Below, piece after piece: positions 56,973 to 64,000 of a stretch of 64,000 nucleotides of DNA. The notes below the pieces were generated by a model. That model worked only from the letters and a program-made list of their open reading frames with translations. It ran no database searches and had not been told where the DNA came from. Within the stretch, counting starts at the first letter, position 1. Every line of letters starts with the position of its first letter. A program made the position numbers and the translations under genes. The stretch spans positions 186,001 through 250,000 of the forward strand of contig NZ_JAFFSU010000009.1 in NCBI RefSeq assembly GCF_017948455.1, read 5' to 3'. The DNA is from Streptomyces sp. GESEQ-4. GTDB lineage: Bacteria > Actinomycetota > Actinomycetes > Streptomycetales > Streptomycetaceae.

Positions 56973-57006
56973 CAGGGGGTGCTCACACGCGCGTGAGCAC
57001 CCCCTG
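56973..57006. terminator. Bidirectional terminator between the fdhA pseudogene and the VOC gene
   Basis: A perfect 14-bp inverted repeat (56973-56986 and 56993-57006) with a 6-nt loop sits between two convergent genes. Confidence 0.85.
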
Positions 57007-57034
57007 TCATGGCCTTGCCGCGAACAGCGGGCCC

Positions 57035-57463
57035 CTAGTCGTAGTGGCGGGCCTCGATGACGTTCCCGTCCGGGTCACGGAAGTAGAAGCTGCGCTTCGC
57101 CAGACCGCGGGCGCCGAAGGAGTCGTACGAGATGTCCGACACCGGAACGGCGCGTTCCTTCAGGCGGCCACGGAGGGCGTCGAAGTCGCCGGCGGCCAGG
57201 GCGACGCAGACGTGGTTGACCGGGTGTCCGGCGCTGTCCGCGGCGCCGGGGAGCATCGTCATGCGTTCCGCCATGGTCTGCGGCATCAGGTCGAGAATGG
57301 TCTCCTCGTTGAGGCGTACGGAGGGGAACGGGACCTGGCCCGCGGCGAAATCGGTGAGCCTCAGGGGCTCCATGCCGAGGGTCTTCTCGTAGAACTCGGC
57401 CGACCCGATCGGGTCGTTCACCCAGAGAACGACGTGGTCGAGACGTGTGGTGTGGTCCGTCAT
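57035..57463 (-). CDS. VOC-family (glyoxalase/dioxygenase superfamily) protein
   Basis: A 142-residue protein with two beta-alpha-beta-beta-beta modules (LDHVVLWVNDP..., HVCVALAAGDFDALRGRL) and the closing YFRDPDGNVIEARHY containing the usual metal-ligand glutamate; the first histidine (LDHVV) is a second ligand. Likely a metal-dependent lyase or dioxygenase; substrate unknown. ATG 57463 is the only start that fits the domain, since the upstream open frame is the antisense of psuG. Confidence 0.88.
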   Translation of the reverse strand: MTDHTTRLDHVVLWVNDPIGSAEFYEKTLGMEPLRLTDFAAGQVPFPSVRLNEETILDLMPQTMAERMTMLPGAADSAGHPVNHVCVALAAGDFDALRGRLKERAVPVSDISYDSFGARGLAKRSFYFRDPDGNVIEARHYD

Positions 57464-57562
57464 GCACCCCAGGCTGGTGCTCTCCCCCACAGGCCGCAAG
57501 GGTTTGACGTGGCGTGCCGCCCGCCAGAGATGAGGGAAGACCGAACGACAGGAGGCAGGCGC

Positions 57563-58471
57563 GTGGTGCTGATGGTGTCCGAGGAAGTGCGGGAGGCGGT
57601 CGACGCGCGTCGACCGGTGGTGGCCCTGGAGTCCACGATCATCGCGCACGGGCTGCCGCGCCCGCGCAATCTGCAGGTGGCGCTGGAGCTGGAGGCCGTC
57701 GTACGGCAGCAGGGTGCCGTACCGGCGACGATCGCCGTACTGGACGGGCGGCCCCATGTCGGCCTGGACAAGGAGCAGCTGGAGCGGATCGCCAACGAGG
57801 ACGGGATCCGCAAGCTGGGCCATCGTGACCTGCCGCTCGCCGTGGCGTCGGGTGCGAGCGGGGCGACCACGGTGTCGGCGACGGCGCTGCTGGCGGCTTC
57901 GGCCGGCGTCCGGGTGTTCGCGACGGGCGGTCTGGGCGGGGTGCACCGGGAGTGGACGGTGACGCAGGACGAGTCGGCGGACCTGGGGCTGCTGGCCCGT
58001 ACCCGGATCACGGTGGTGTGCGCGGGCGTGAAGTCGATCCTGGACGTGCCGGCCACGCTGCAGCGGCTGGAGACACTGGGCGTCGCCGTGGCGGGGTACG
58101 GCACGGACCGCTTTCCCGGCTTCTATCTGTCCGACTCGGGGCACCCGGTGGACTGGACGCTGCGGACGCCGGAGCAGGCGGCGGACGTCATGCGGGCGCA
58201 GGACGCGCTCCACGGACCCGAGTCGGCGCTGATCGTCGCCAATCCGGTGCCCGAGGACGAGCAGCTGGATCCCGAGGTGCACGCGCGCGTGCTGGCCGAC
58301 GCGCTGCACGCGTGTGAGGAAGAAGGCGTCAGCGGACAGGCGGTCACGCCGTTCCTGCTCGACTACCTGGTGCGGCACACCGAGGGTGCCTCGCTGAGCG
58401 CCAATCTGGCGGCGGTGCGCGGCAACGTACGGCTGGCGGCGCAGATCGCGGCGGCCTGGGCCGGGGCGTGA
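57563..58471 (+). CDS. psuG: Pseudouridine-5'-phosphate glycosidase
   Basis: A 302-residue enzyme that reversibly splits pseudouridine 5'-phosphate into uracil and ribose 5-phosphate. Family blocks are VALESTIIAHGLPRPRN, GASGATTVSATALLA with the catalytic lysine region nearby, FATGGLGGVHR, VVCAGVKSILD and GYGTDRFPGFY. GTG 57563 has AGGAGG seven nt upstream. Its TGA overlaps the next gene's GTG, forming a psuG-psuK catabolic pair. Confidence 0.95.
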   Translation: MVLMVSEEVREAVDARRPVVALESTIIAHGLPRPRNLQVALELEAVVRQQGAVPATIAVLDGRPHVGLDKEQLERIANEDGIRKLGHRDLPLAVASGASGATTVSATALLAASAGVRVFATGGLGGVHREWTVTQDESADLGLLARTRITVVCAGVKSILDVPATLQRLETLGVAVAGYGTDRFPGFYLSDSGHPVDWTLRTPEQAADVMRAQDALHGPESALIVANPVPEDEQLDPEVHARVLADALHACEEEGVSGQAVTPFLLDYLVRHTEGASLSANLAAVRGNVRLAAQIAAAWAGA

Positions 58472-59418
58472 CCGCGGGACCGAAGGGCGCGCTGCTGGTC
58501 GTCGGGGACGTCGTCACGGACGTGGTCGCCCGGCACCGGGGGCCGCTCGCCTCAGGGACCGACACGGCCGCGACGATCCGCACGGTACCGGGCGGCGCGG
58601 GCGCCAATGTGGCCTGCTGGGCGGCTCATTGGGGCTGTCCCGAGGTGCAGCTGCTCGGCCGGGTGGGCGCGGACGCGAGCGCGTGGCACGACCAGGAGCT
58701 GGTCGACTGCGGAGTACGGCCCCACCTCGTGGTGGACCCGCAGGCCCCGACCGGAACGGTGATCTGCCTGGTCGACACGGAGGCCGCGGCCCAGCGGACG
58801 TTCCTCACCGACAGTGGGGCGTCGCTGCGGCTCGCACCCGGCGACTGGTCGGCGGCACTGCTGGACGGGGTCGCATGGCTGCATCTGTCGGGCTACCTGC
58901 TGTTCTCCGAACCGAGCCGGGCGCTGGTGGCCGTGGCCCTGGAGTCGGCACGCGCGCGTGGCGTGCCGGTGAGCATGGATCCGGCGTCCGCCGGTTTTCT
59001 CGCGCGGCTGGGCGTCGACCGCTTCCTGGCGCTGGTGGAGGGTGTGGACGTCCTGCTGCCCAGCCGTGACGAGGCATGTCTGCTGACCGGGCTGCCCGAT
59101 GCGGCGGACGCGGCGGCCAAGCTGAGTCGCCATGTCCCGCTGGTGATCGCCAAGCAGGGCGAGCGGGGCGCGCTCGTGGCCCGGTCCGGCACCGTGTCCG
59201 CCCATGTCCCCGCGACGCCGGCGACACCGACGGACACGACAGGGGCGGGCGACGCCTTCACGGGCGCCTTCCTCGCGACGCTGCTGGCAGGCGCCGGGCC
59301 CGAGGACGCGGCGGCGGAAGGATGCCGGGCGGGTGCGATGGCGGTTGAACGGGTGGGCGGCAGACCACCGGGACGCGATGCCGACGGGGCGAGTGGCAGA
59401 CCACCGGTGCACGACTGA
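58468..59418 (+). CDS. psuK: PfkB-family kinase, probable pseudouridine kinase
   Basis: A 316-residue PfkB kinase with VPGGAGANVACWAA near the N-terminus and TTGAGDAFTGAFLATLL with the catalytic aspartate. Coupled by a 4-nt overlap to psuG, so its job is most likely phosphorylating pseudouridine to feed the glycosidase; ribokinase-type activity cannot be excluded. The last 30 residues contain a short repeated DNA segment (GGCAGACCACCGG twice, near 59359 and 59395) and look like non-conserved tail. Confidence 0.88.
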   Translation: MTAGPKGALLVVGDVVTDVVARHRGPLASGTDTAATIRTVPGGAGANVACWAAHWGCPEVQLLGRVGADASAWHDQELVDCGVRPHLVVDPQAPTGTVICLVDTEAAAQRTFLTDSGASLRLAPGDWSAALLDGVAWLHLSGYLLFSEPSRALVAVALESARARGVPVSMDPASAGFLARLGVDRFLALVEGVDVLLPSRDEACLLTGLPDAADAAAKLSRHVPLVIAKQGERGALVARSGTVSAHVPATPATPTDTTGAGDAFTGAFLATLLAGAGPEDAAAEGCRAGAMAVERVGGRPPGRDADGASGRPPVHD

Positions 59419-59498
59419 CGACGAGGCGAGTGGCGACGGGACTGCCTCGCACGCGGCGCCTCCTGCGCCGACCGACATCCCGCTGTCGCATGTCGGAT

Positions 59499-60293
59499 CT
59501 ACGCCCTGCGCCCCCACGCCGAGATCAACGGGGCCGTGGCCAGATCCATGGTGCCGGAGGCGACGTTCGTCAGGTGGCGGTCGATGTCGGCGTCCGTGGC
59601 GAGGCCCGCGGTGACGAGCTGGTCGCGGATCTGACGGATCGTCGCGGATTCGAGGGCGGCACAGGCGGGTGAGGCGACCGGGAAGTACGCGTCGGCCTCC
59701 ACACCGCGCAGACCGGCCTCACGCAGCAGGCGCGGCAGCGTGCGGCCATACGCGAGGTCGGCGCCGCGGTCGGCGAGCAGTTGACGGAAGCCGGTCCGCA
59801 GCCGGTTCGCCAGCTGCTGCTCGGGGCCGTACTCGTCGGGGCAGGTCAAGGGCTGCAGGGCAGGGTCGGCGTCCTCGATCAGGAGCCGTCCGCCGGAACG
59901 CAGGGCCTTGACCATGGAGCGCAACGCCCGTTCCCGGTCCGGCACATGGACGAGGACGAGCCGGGCATGCACCAGGTCGAACCCCTCCCCCGGCGGCTCG
60001 TGGGCACCCACGTCATGGACGCGGACCTCGACGGGAGGCCGGGCGGCCGGGGCGAGGCGCGAGATGTCGATGTCGGTAGCGACGACCTTTCCGGTCGGAC
60101 CGGCCTTCTTGGCCAGCCAGGACACCACGGAGGTGCCACCGGCGCCGACCTCCCAGCAGCGCCAGCCGGGTCCGATGCCGAACCCTTCGAGGTGCCGGAA
60201 CGTCGTGGGGTCGAAGAGGGTGGCGAAGGCGTCGAACCGCTCGGCCGCCTCGCTCTGCCGGTTGTCGAGAAGGTATCCATCGCTTCGCGTCAT
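59499..60293 (-). CDS. Class I SAM-dependent methyltransferase
   Basis: A 264-residue protein. The AdoMet-binding strand-loop is CWEVGAGGTSVVSWLA, followed by VVATDIDISRLAP and LVHARLVLVHVPDRERAL, the order of a Rossmann methyltransferase. The C-terminal half forms a lid that sets substrate choice; no specific subfamily can be named. ATG 60293; the upstream frame is antisense to corA. Divergent from corA with a 243-nt gap. Confidence 0.9.
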   Translation of the reverse strand: MTRSDGYLLDNRQSEAAERFDAFATLFDPTTFRHLEGFGIGPGWRCWEVGAGGTSVVSWLAKKAGPTGKVVATDIDISRLAPAARPPVEVRVHDVGAHEPPGEGFDLVHARLVLVHVPDRERALRSMVKALRSGGRLLIEDADPALQPLTCPDEYGPEQQLANRLRTGFRQLLADRGADLAYGRTLPRLLREAGLRGVEADAYFPVASPACAALESATIRQIRDQLVTAGLATDADIDRHLTNVASGTMDLATAPLISAWGRRA

Positions 60294-60536
60294 GCCGTGA
60301 TCATCCCATTCGCCCCACTTACCCGGTCCGCCGACGCTCCGGTAGGACGATCCGGTCGGAGACGACCCTGCCCCCTCTTCGCCGCCACGTCGCAGGCGAC
60401 GCCAAACGTTGTCCACAGCCGGGAACAAAGCGGAATTGACTGTTCCCACAGGCCCGCCCAACAGTCGGGCGGAGCTGGCAAACTGGCACGCCAGGGCGCG
60501 GAAATGCGGCGCGGAGATCCACGCGAGGAGATCCAG

Positions 60537-61664
60537 ATGGCGATGGCAGGGAATCTGCGGAGGGTGACGGGCCTCGGCAGGGTCGGTGGCCTGCGCAGAG
60601 TGGCGCGGCTGGCCCGGCGGCGCCCGCGCGTCGACCTGAGCCATCCCGCCCGGTCCCCGCTGGGTTCCTCGGTGGTGAACTGCGTGACCTACCGGGACGG
60701 CACCCGGGATCTCGCCGGCGGCGATCTGGTCGACGCGGTGCAGCGGGTGCGCAAGCACAGCGACGGTTTCGTCTGGCTCGGTCTCCACGAGCCGACGGAC
60801 CAGGAGTTCGCGGGTATCGCCGAGCTCTTCGACCTGCATCCACTGGCGGTCGAAGACGCGATCGAGGCCCACCAGCGCCCGAAGCTTGAGCGCTACGACG
60901 AGACGCTGTTCGCGGTGTTCAAGACGGTCTGCTACGTCGAGCACGAGGAACTCACGGCGACGAGCGAGGTGGTGAACACCGGCGAGATCATGGTGTTCGT
61001 CGGCCGGGATTTCGTGATCACCGTACGGCACGGACGGCACGGCTCGCTGGGCCCGCTCCGTGAGGAGCTGGAGTCCGACCCCCAGCAACTCGCGCAGGGT
61101 CCCGCGGCGGTGCTGCACGCGATCGCGGACCATGTGGTCGACGACTATCTGAGCGTCACCGACTCCGTGCAGGGGGACATCGACGAGGTCGAGACGGCGG
61201 TGTTCGCGGAGAACGGCGCGCGGGTCGACCCGGGGCGTATCTACCAGCTCAAGCGCGAACTCCTGGAACTGAAGCGGGCCGTGGTGCCGCTCGGCCGCCC
61301 GCTCGAGGATCTCGCCACCCGGCCGATACGGGTGGTCGATCCGGAGATACAGGCCTATTTCCGCGACGTCTCCGACCACTTGCTGCGCGCCAAGGAGCAG
61401 ATAGCCGCCTTCGACGAGCTGCTCAACTCGATCCTGCAGGCGCATCTGGCGCAGGTCACGGTGGCGCAGAACGAGGACATGCGGAAGATCACGGCGTGGG
61501 CCGCGATCATCGCCGTACCGACCATGGTCTGCGGGATGTACGGCATGAACTTCGACCACATGCCGGAACTGCACTGGCAGTTCGGCTATCCCTTGGTCAT
61601 GGCCGTGATATCCGTCGCCTGTCTGACGCTGTACCGAGGTTTCCGGCGCAGCGGCTGGCTCTGA
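60537..61664 (+). CDS. corA: CorA-family magnesium/cobalt transporter
   Basis: A 375-residue channel protein. A large cytoplasmic domain with an acidic, helical funnel precedes two C-terminal membrane helices. The first ends in the selectivity motif YGMNF, followed by the short MPEL loop. It should import Mg2+ as a pentamer. ATG 60537 has GAGGAG 7 nt upstream. The N-terminal 35 residues are Arg-rich and variable. Confidence 0.95.
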   Translation: MAMAGNLRRVTGLGRVGGLRRVARLARRRPRVDLSHPARSPLGSSVVNCVTYRDGTRDLAGGDLVDAVQRVRKHSDGFVWLGLHEPTDQEFAGIAELFDLHPLAVEDAIEAHQRPKLERYDETLFAVFKTVCYVEHEELTATSEVVNTGEIMVFVGRDFVITVRHGRHGSLGPLREELESDPQQLAQGPAAVLHAIADHVVDDYLSVTDSVQGDIDEVETAVFAENGARVDPGRIYQLKRELLELKRAVVPLGRPLEDLATRPIRVVDPEIQAYFRDVSDHLLRAKEQIAAFDELLNSILQAHLAQVTVAQNEDMRKITAWAAIIAVPTMVCGMYGMNFDHMPELHWQFGYPLVMAVISVACLTLYRGFRRSGWL

Positions 61665-61694
61665 GCGGCGTCCTGCCCGAGGTGAGCGAGCGGG

Positions 61695-62126
61695 TCAGCG
61701 TGTGGGGGTCGTCCTCGCGTAGACGGACTCGGCCCAGGTGGCGATCTGGTCCTCCGTCAGATGCTGGGCCAGATCGGCCTCGCTGATCATGCCGACCAGG
61801 CGCTTGTTCTCGATGACGGGGAGCCGGCGGATCTGGTGCTCCTGCATCTCGTGGAGTACGTCGCTGACATCGGCGTTCGCCGCGATCCAGCGCGGGGTGC
61901 CCTGGGCCATCTCACCGGCGGTGACCTTGGCCGGGTCGCGGCCCATGGCCACGCATCCGACGACGATGTCGCGGTCGGTGAGGATGCCGCAGAGCCGGTC
62001 GTTCGAGTCGCCGATGGGCAGGGCTCCGACGTTGAGCTCGCGCATCAGCTGGGCGGCGCGGTCGAGGGTCTCGTGGGCCGGGATCCACTGGGCGCCACGG
62101 TGCATGATGTCTCCGGCGGTGGTCAT
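61695..62126 (-). CDS. Two-CBS-domain protein
   Basis: A 143-residue protein made only of a CBS pair: domain 1 (AGDIMHRGAQWI ... LCGILTDRDIVV) and domain 2 (RWIAANADVSDVLHEM ... LVGMISEADLAQ). Such modules bind adenosyl ligands such as AMP, ATP or NAD and regulate partners; in actinobacteria they are common among dormancy/stress genes. Convergent with corA, 30 nt apart; a regulatory link to Mg2+ uptake is only a guess. Confidence 0.93.
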   Translation of the reverse strand: MTTAGDIMHRGAQWIPAHETLDRAAQLMRELNVGALPIGDSNDRLCGILTDRDIVVGCVAMGRDPAKVTAGEMAQGTPRWIAANADVSDVLHEMQEHQIRRLPVIENKRLVGMISEADLAQHLTEDQIATWAESVYARTTPTR

Positions 62127-62324
62127 GGGCGTACCTCCCGATGCCGGACGGCCGGCGCGGCGCGGAACGCACCGCTAGTCCCGGCGCCCCTCATTCTCGC
62201 CGTGTCGCCGGGCGGATGCACCCGGAGCGTCGGGATGACGTTCGAGCGCGGGAGGCGGGCGCCGGACAAGCCCTTCACCCATGAAACCGAGGGCTTCGCG
62301 CATACAAGCGAGATGTGTGCCCGG

Positions 62325-62957
62325 TCAGCCGCTCCAGGCCGGATGCCGGGGGTCGTCGGCGCGGACCAGGACGTCGGCCGTGGCGGCGGGGTCGGTCTCG
62401 TCGTCGTAGCGCTCGAAGGCGGGGAGGGTCCACTGCTCGGCTTCGGGAGTGCGGCGGCGGAGGGCGCCGGACGTGAGACGGACGTGGACGGACAGGTCGA
62501 AGGGGAACCAGTGGCGCAGCAGGAGGGGACCGTGGAGCAACAGGACGCCGCCGGGCGGGAGTTGGACGTGGGGACTGCGGGTGGCGCGGTCGGTGGCCGG
62601 GTCCCACAGGTCGGGCAGGACGCGGCCGTCGCCGGAGGGTTCGAGGGGGCCGAAGACCTCGCGCCATACGGCGCCGGTGTCGAACCAGCCGTTGTAGTAG
62701 GCCTCGACGTCCCGGTGGCCATATTCCAGACGCACGGAGGCGGGGCGCAGAAAGCCCTCCATGCCCACGACGAGTGAGGGGCGGCCGCGTAGGCGCAGTG
62801 CTTCACAGACGCGTTCGGCCAGGTCTCCCGGGCGGGCGGCCGGGGCGCCGTCGAAGGCGATGCGGGGCCACGGGCTGCCGTCGGCCGTCTTCAGATCGAG
62901 CAGCCGCTCGGCCAGGAGATCGCCCAGCCGCTCCCAGGTGATCGCTTCGAGTCGCAC
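62325..62957 (-). CDS. Uridine kinase-like protein lacking a classical P-loop
   Basis: A 210-residue protein of the group annotated as uridine kinase-like in Streptomyces. After a short N-terminal helix it has AFDGAPAARPGDLAERV at the Walker A position, with no Gly-Lys-Ser/Thr. VLLLHGPLLLRHWFPFDLSV follows at the Walker B side, and RYDDETDPAATADV near the end. Without the lysine, nucleotide phosphorylation is doubtful; it may bind nucleotides without catalysis. GTG 62957 is chosen because conservation appears to start there. Confidence 0.7.
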   Translation of the reverse strand: MRLEAITWERLGDLLAERLLDLKTADGSPWPRIAFDGAPAARPGDLAERVCEALRLRGRPSLVVGMEGFLRPASVRLEYGHRDVEAYYNGWFDTGAVWREVFGPLEPSGDGRVLPDLWDPATDRATRSPHVQLPPGGVLLLHGPLLLRHWFPFDLSVHVRLTSGALRRRTPEAEQWTLPAFERYDDETDPAATADVLVRADDPRHPAWSG

Positions 62958-63046
62958 ACGCCCATGATGCGCCCGTCCCCGGTCGGCGGTGACCGGGGGC
63001 GGGAAACCGGCGTGGATCGCGGGGCACCGGCGGGAAGGAAGCGCGT

Positions 63047-63736
63047 ATGGCACCCCTCGCAACGTCCGTGCACCGCACCGGACTTCTGGTCTTCCAGCCG
63101 ATCAAGAGACGGAACTGCTCCGCATGCCATCGCGGGCCGCTGCCGATGCTCGTCATGGAGGAGGGCGCGCCGCGGTGTCTCGACTGTGCCGACCTCGGGC
63201 ATCTGGTCTTTCTGCCGAGGGGTGACACGGCGTTGACGCGCAGGTCGCGGGAGGAGAGTGGGTTGTCGGCGGTGGTCGTGCGGTTCAACCGGCGCCAGAG
63301 TCGGTATGAGCGGCAGGGCGTGCTGGTCGAGGAGGCGGCGCTCGCGCGGGCGGAGCAGCGGTGTCTCGTGGACGCGGAGGCACGGCGGCGGCGCCGGCTG
63401 CGGGACGCCGCGCGGCGGGCGGCGGAGGATCTGCGGTTCACGGAGGCGTTCGCGGGCGAGATACGGCGGCTGTTTCCCGGCTGCCCGCGGGAGCGGGCGT
63501 GGGAGATCGCGGCGCATGCGTCCGTGCGGGGCAGTGGGCGCGTGGGGCGGAGCGCGGCGGGGCGGGCGCTGTCCGAGGGGGCGGTGACATCGGCGGTCGT
63601 GGCGTCGGTGCGGCATGTGGACACGCCGTACGACCAACTGCTGATGAGCGGGGTTCCGCGGCATGAGGCGCGGCGGCGGATCGCGGCGGATGCGGAGGCG
63701 CGGCTGGGGGCTTGGCGAGCGGTGGGGGTGGTCTGA
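63047..63736 (+). CDS. DUF2293-domain protein
   Basis: A 229-residue protein. The N-terminal part has two CXXC-like pairs (CSACHRG and CLDCADLG) suggesting a small zinc site. An Arg-rich helical middle follows, then the DUF2293 domain (FPGCPRERAWEIAAHAS ... TPYDQLLM ... RHEARRRI). The fold and charge suggest a nucleic-acid-binding role, which is not shown. ATG 63047 follows GGGAAGGAA. Divergent from the kinase-like gene. Confidence 0.85.
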   Translation: MAPLATSVHRTGLLVFQPIKRRNCSACHRGPLPMLVMEEGAPRCLDCADLGHLVFLPRGDTALTRRSREESGLSAVVVRFNRRQSRYERQGVLVEEAALARAEQRCLVDAEARRRRRLRDAARRAAEDLRFTEAFAGEIRRLFPGCPRERAWEIAAHASVRGSGRVGRSAAGRALSEGAVTSAVVASVRHVDTPYDQLLMSGVPRHEARRRIAADAEARLGAWRAVGVV

Positions 63737-63889
63737 GGTCGGCCGACTGCTCCGAGTGAGTGCCTGGCTCTGGACTCTCGCGTATGTCGTCGCGCGGATG
63801 GGCCATGGTCACTGATCTCGTACGGGATTTCACTTGTGGTGACGGAAGGTGCCGGGCAGGTCTCGGCCGACGTGGGAGTGGGTGTTGAG

Positions 63890-64000
63890 ATGACGATCGA
63901 CGGGCCGTACTTCGTGCTCACGGTGCTGGGTGTGGTGGGCACCGGGCTGGTGGCCGGGGTCTTCTGCGCGTTCTCGACCTTTGTGATGCAGGGACTGGCC
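63890..64000 (+). CDS. DUF1772-family membrane protein, 3' end cut by window
   Basis: The first 37 codons of a gene running off the window. ATG 63890 gives MTIDGPYFVLTVLG and a first hydrophobic helix with GTGLVAGVFCAFSTFVM, the typical opening of DUF1772/anthrone-oxygenase-like small membrane proteins. Function and full length cannot be read here. Confidence 0.75.
   Translation, partial: MTIDGPYFVLTVLGVVGTGLVAGVFCAFSTFVMQGLA

Noticed and set aside
57464..58378. Extension of the VOC gene to a 447-codon frame
   Set aside because: The extra part is antisense to psuG; the VOC domain begins at ATG 57463.
60294..61574. Extension of the methyltransferase to 691 codons
   Set aside because: The extension is antisense to corA and crosses the divergent intergenic region.

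Overview
The window is high-GC actinobacterial chromosome, almost certainly Streptomyces. Evidence is the extreme third-position GC, frequent GTG starts, WhiA, an RbpA-family protein, OpcA and a mycothiol-dependent-type enzyme. The gene order opcA-pgl ... pgi ... secG-tpiA-pgk-gap ... whiA-yvcK-rapZ-uvrC ... uvrA ... aroQ ... uvrB is the conserved core order known for the genus. I see no tRNA, rRNA, CRISPR array or intact insertion sequence.

Layout. 1-1497: end of the oxidative pentose-phosphate genes opcA and pgl. 1556-7032: a sugar-uptake operon (GH13 alpha-glucosidase, lipoprotein binding protein, two permeases) read leftward from one strong promoter; the hydrolase gene carries an in-frame MITE-like insertion. 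7168-12310: an orphan sugar-binding protein divergent from a PadR regulator-ABC ATPase-FtsX-type permease operon. 12376-19513: pgi, an MFS exporter, an RbpA paralog, secG, and the lower-glycolysis genes tpiA, pgk and gap. 19749-22697: a large secreted M14 carboxypeptidase. 22849-27882: the tightly overlapped operon uvrC-rapZ-yvcK-whiA.

27936-33383: a response regulator, a large NIT/HAMP/PAS/GAF histidine kinase and a sugar-type binding lipoprotein, arranged like a three-component signalling system. Next come a stand-alone receiver and an HTH protein (33554-35086), and a LacI regulator coupled to a PfkB sugar kinase (35294-37254). 37311-43828: uvrA, an isomerase-fold protein, a metallo-hydrolase, aroQ and an LD-carboxypeptidase-family gene. 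43891-50663: two transporters, a small protein, a TerC exporter behind a likely manganese riboswitch, and two TerD-family proteins, one fused to an FtsK-like domain without a P-loop. 50803-64000: uvrB, an MHYT membrane sensor, a phosphodiesterase, ogt, a decayed formaldehyde dehydrogenase gene, the psuG-psuK pseudouridine operon, a methyltransferase, CorA, a CBS protein, a kinase-like protein, a DUF2293 protein and the start of a DUF1772 membrane protein.

The most coherent hidden signal is a shared promoter, TTGTCAGTGGN-N6-TANNNT, in front of uvrA, uvrB, ogt and the MFS gene at 15375, with a weaker form before uvrC. It matches the recA-type, LexA-independent (PafBC-dependent) DNA-damage promoter of actinobacteria. 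At uvrB, ogt and uvrC the start codon lies only 7 nt after the -10 hexamer, so those mRNAs are probably leaderless. The scattered repair genes, and apparently one exporter, would form a single damage regulon.
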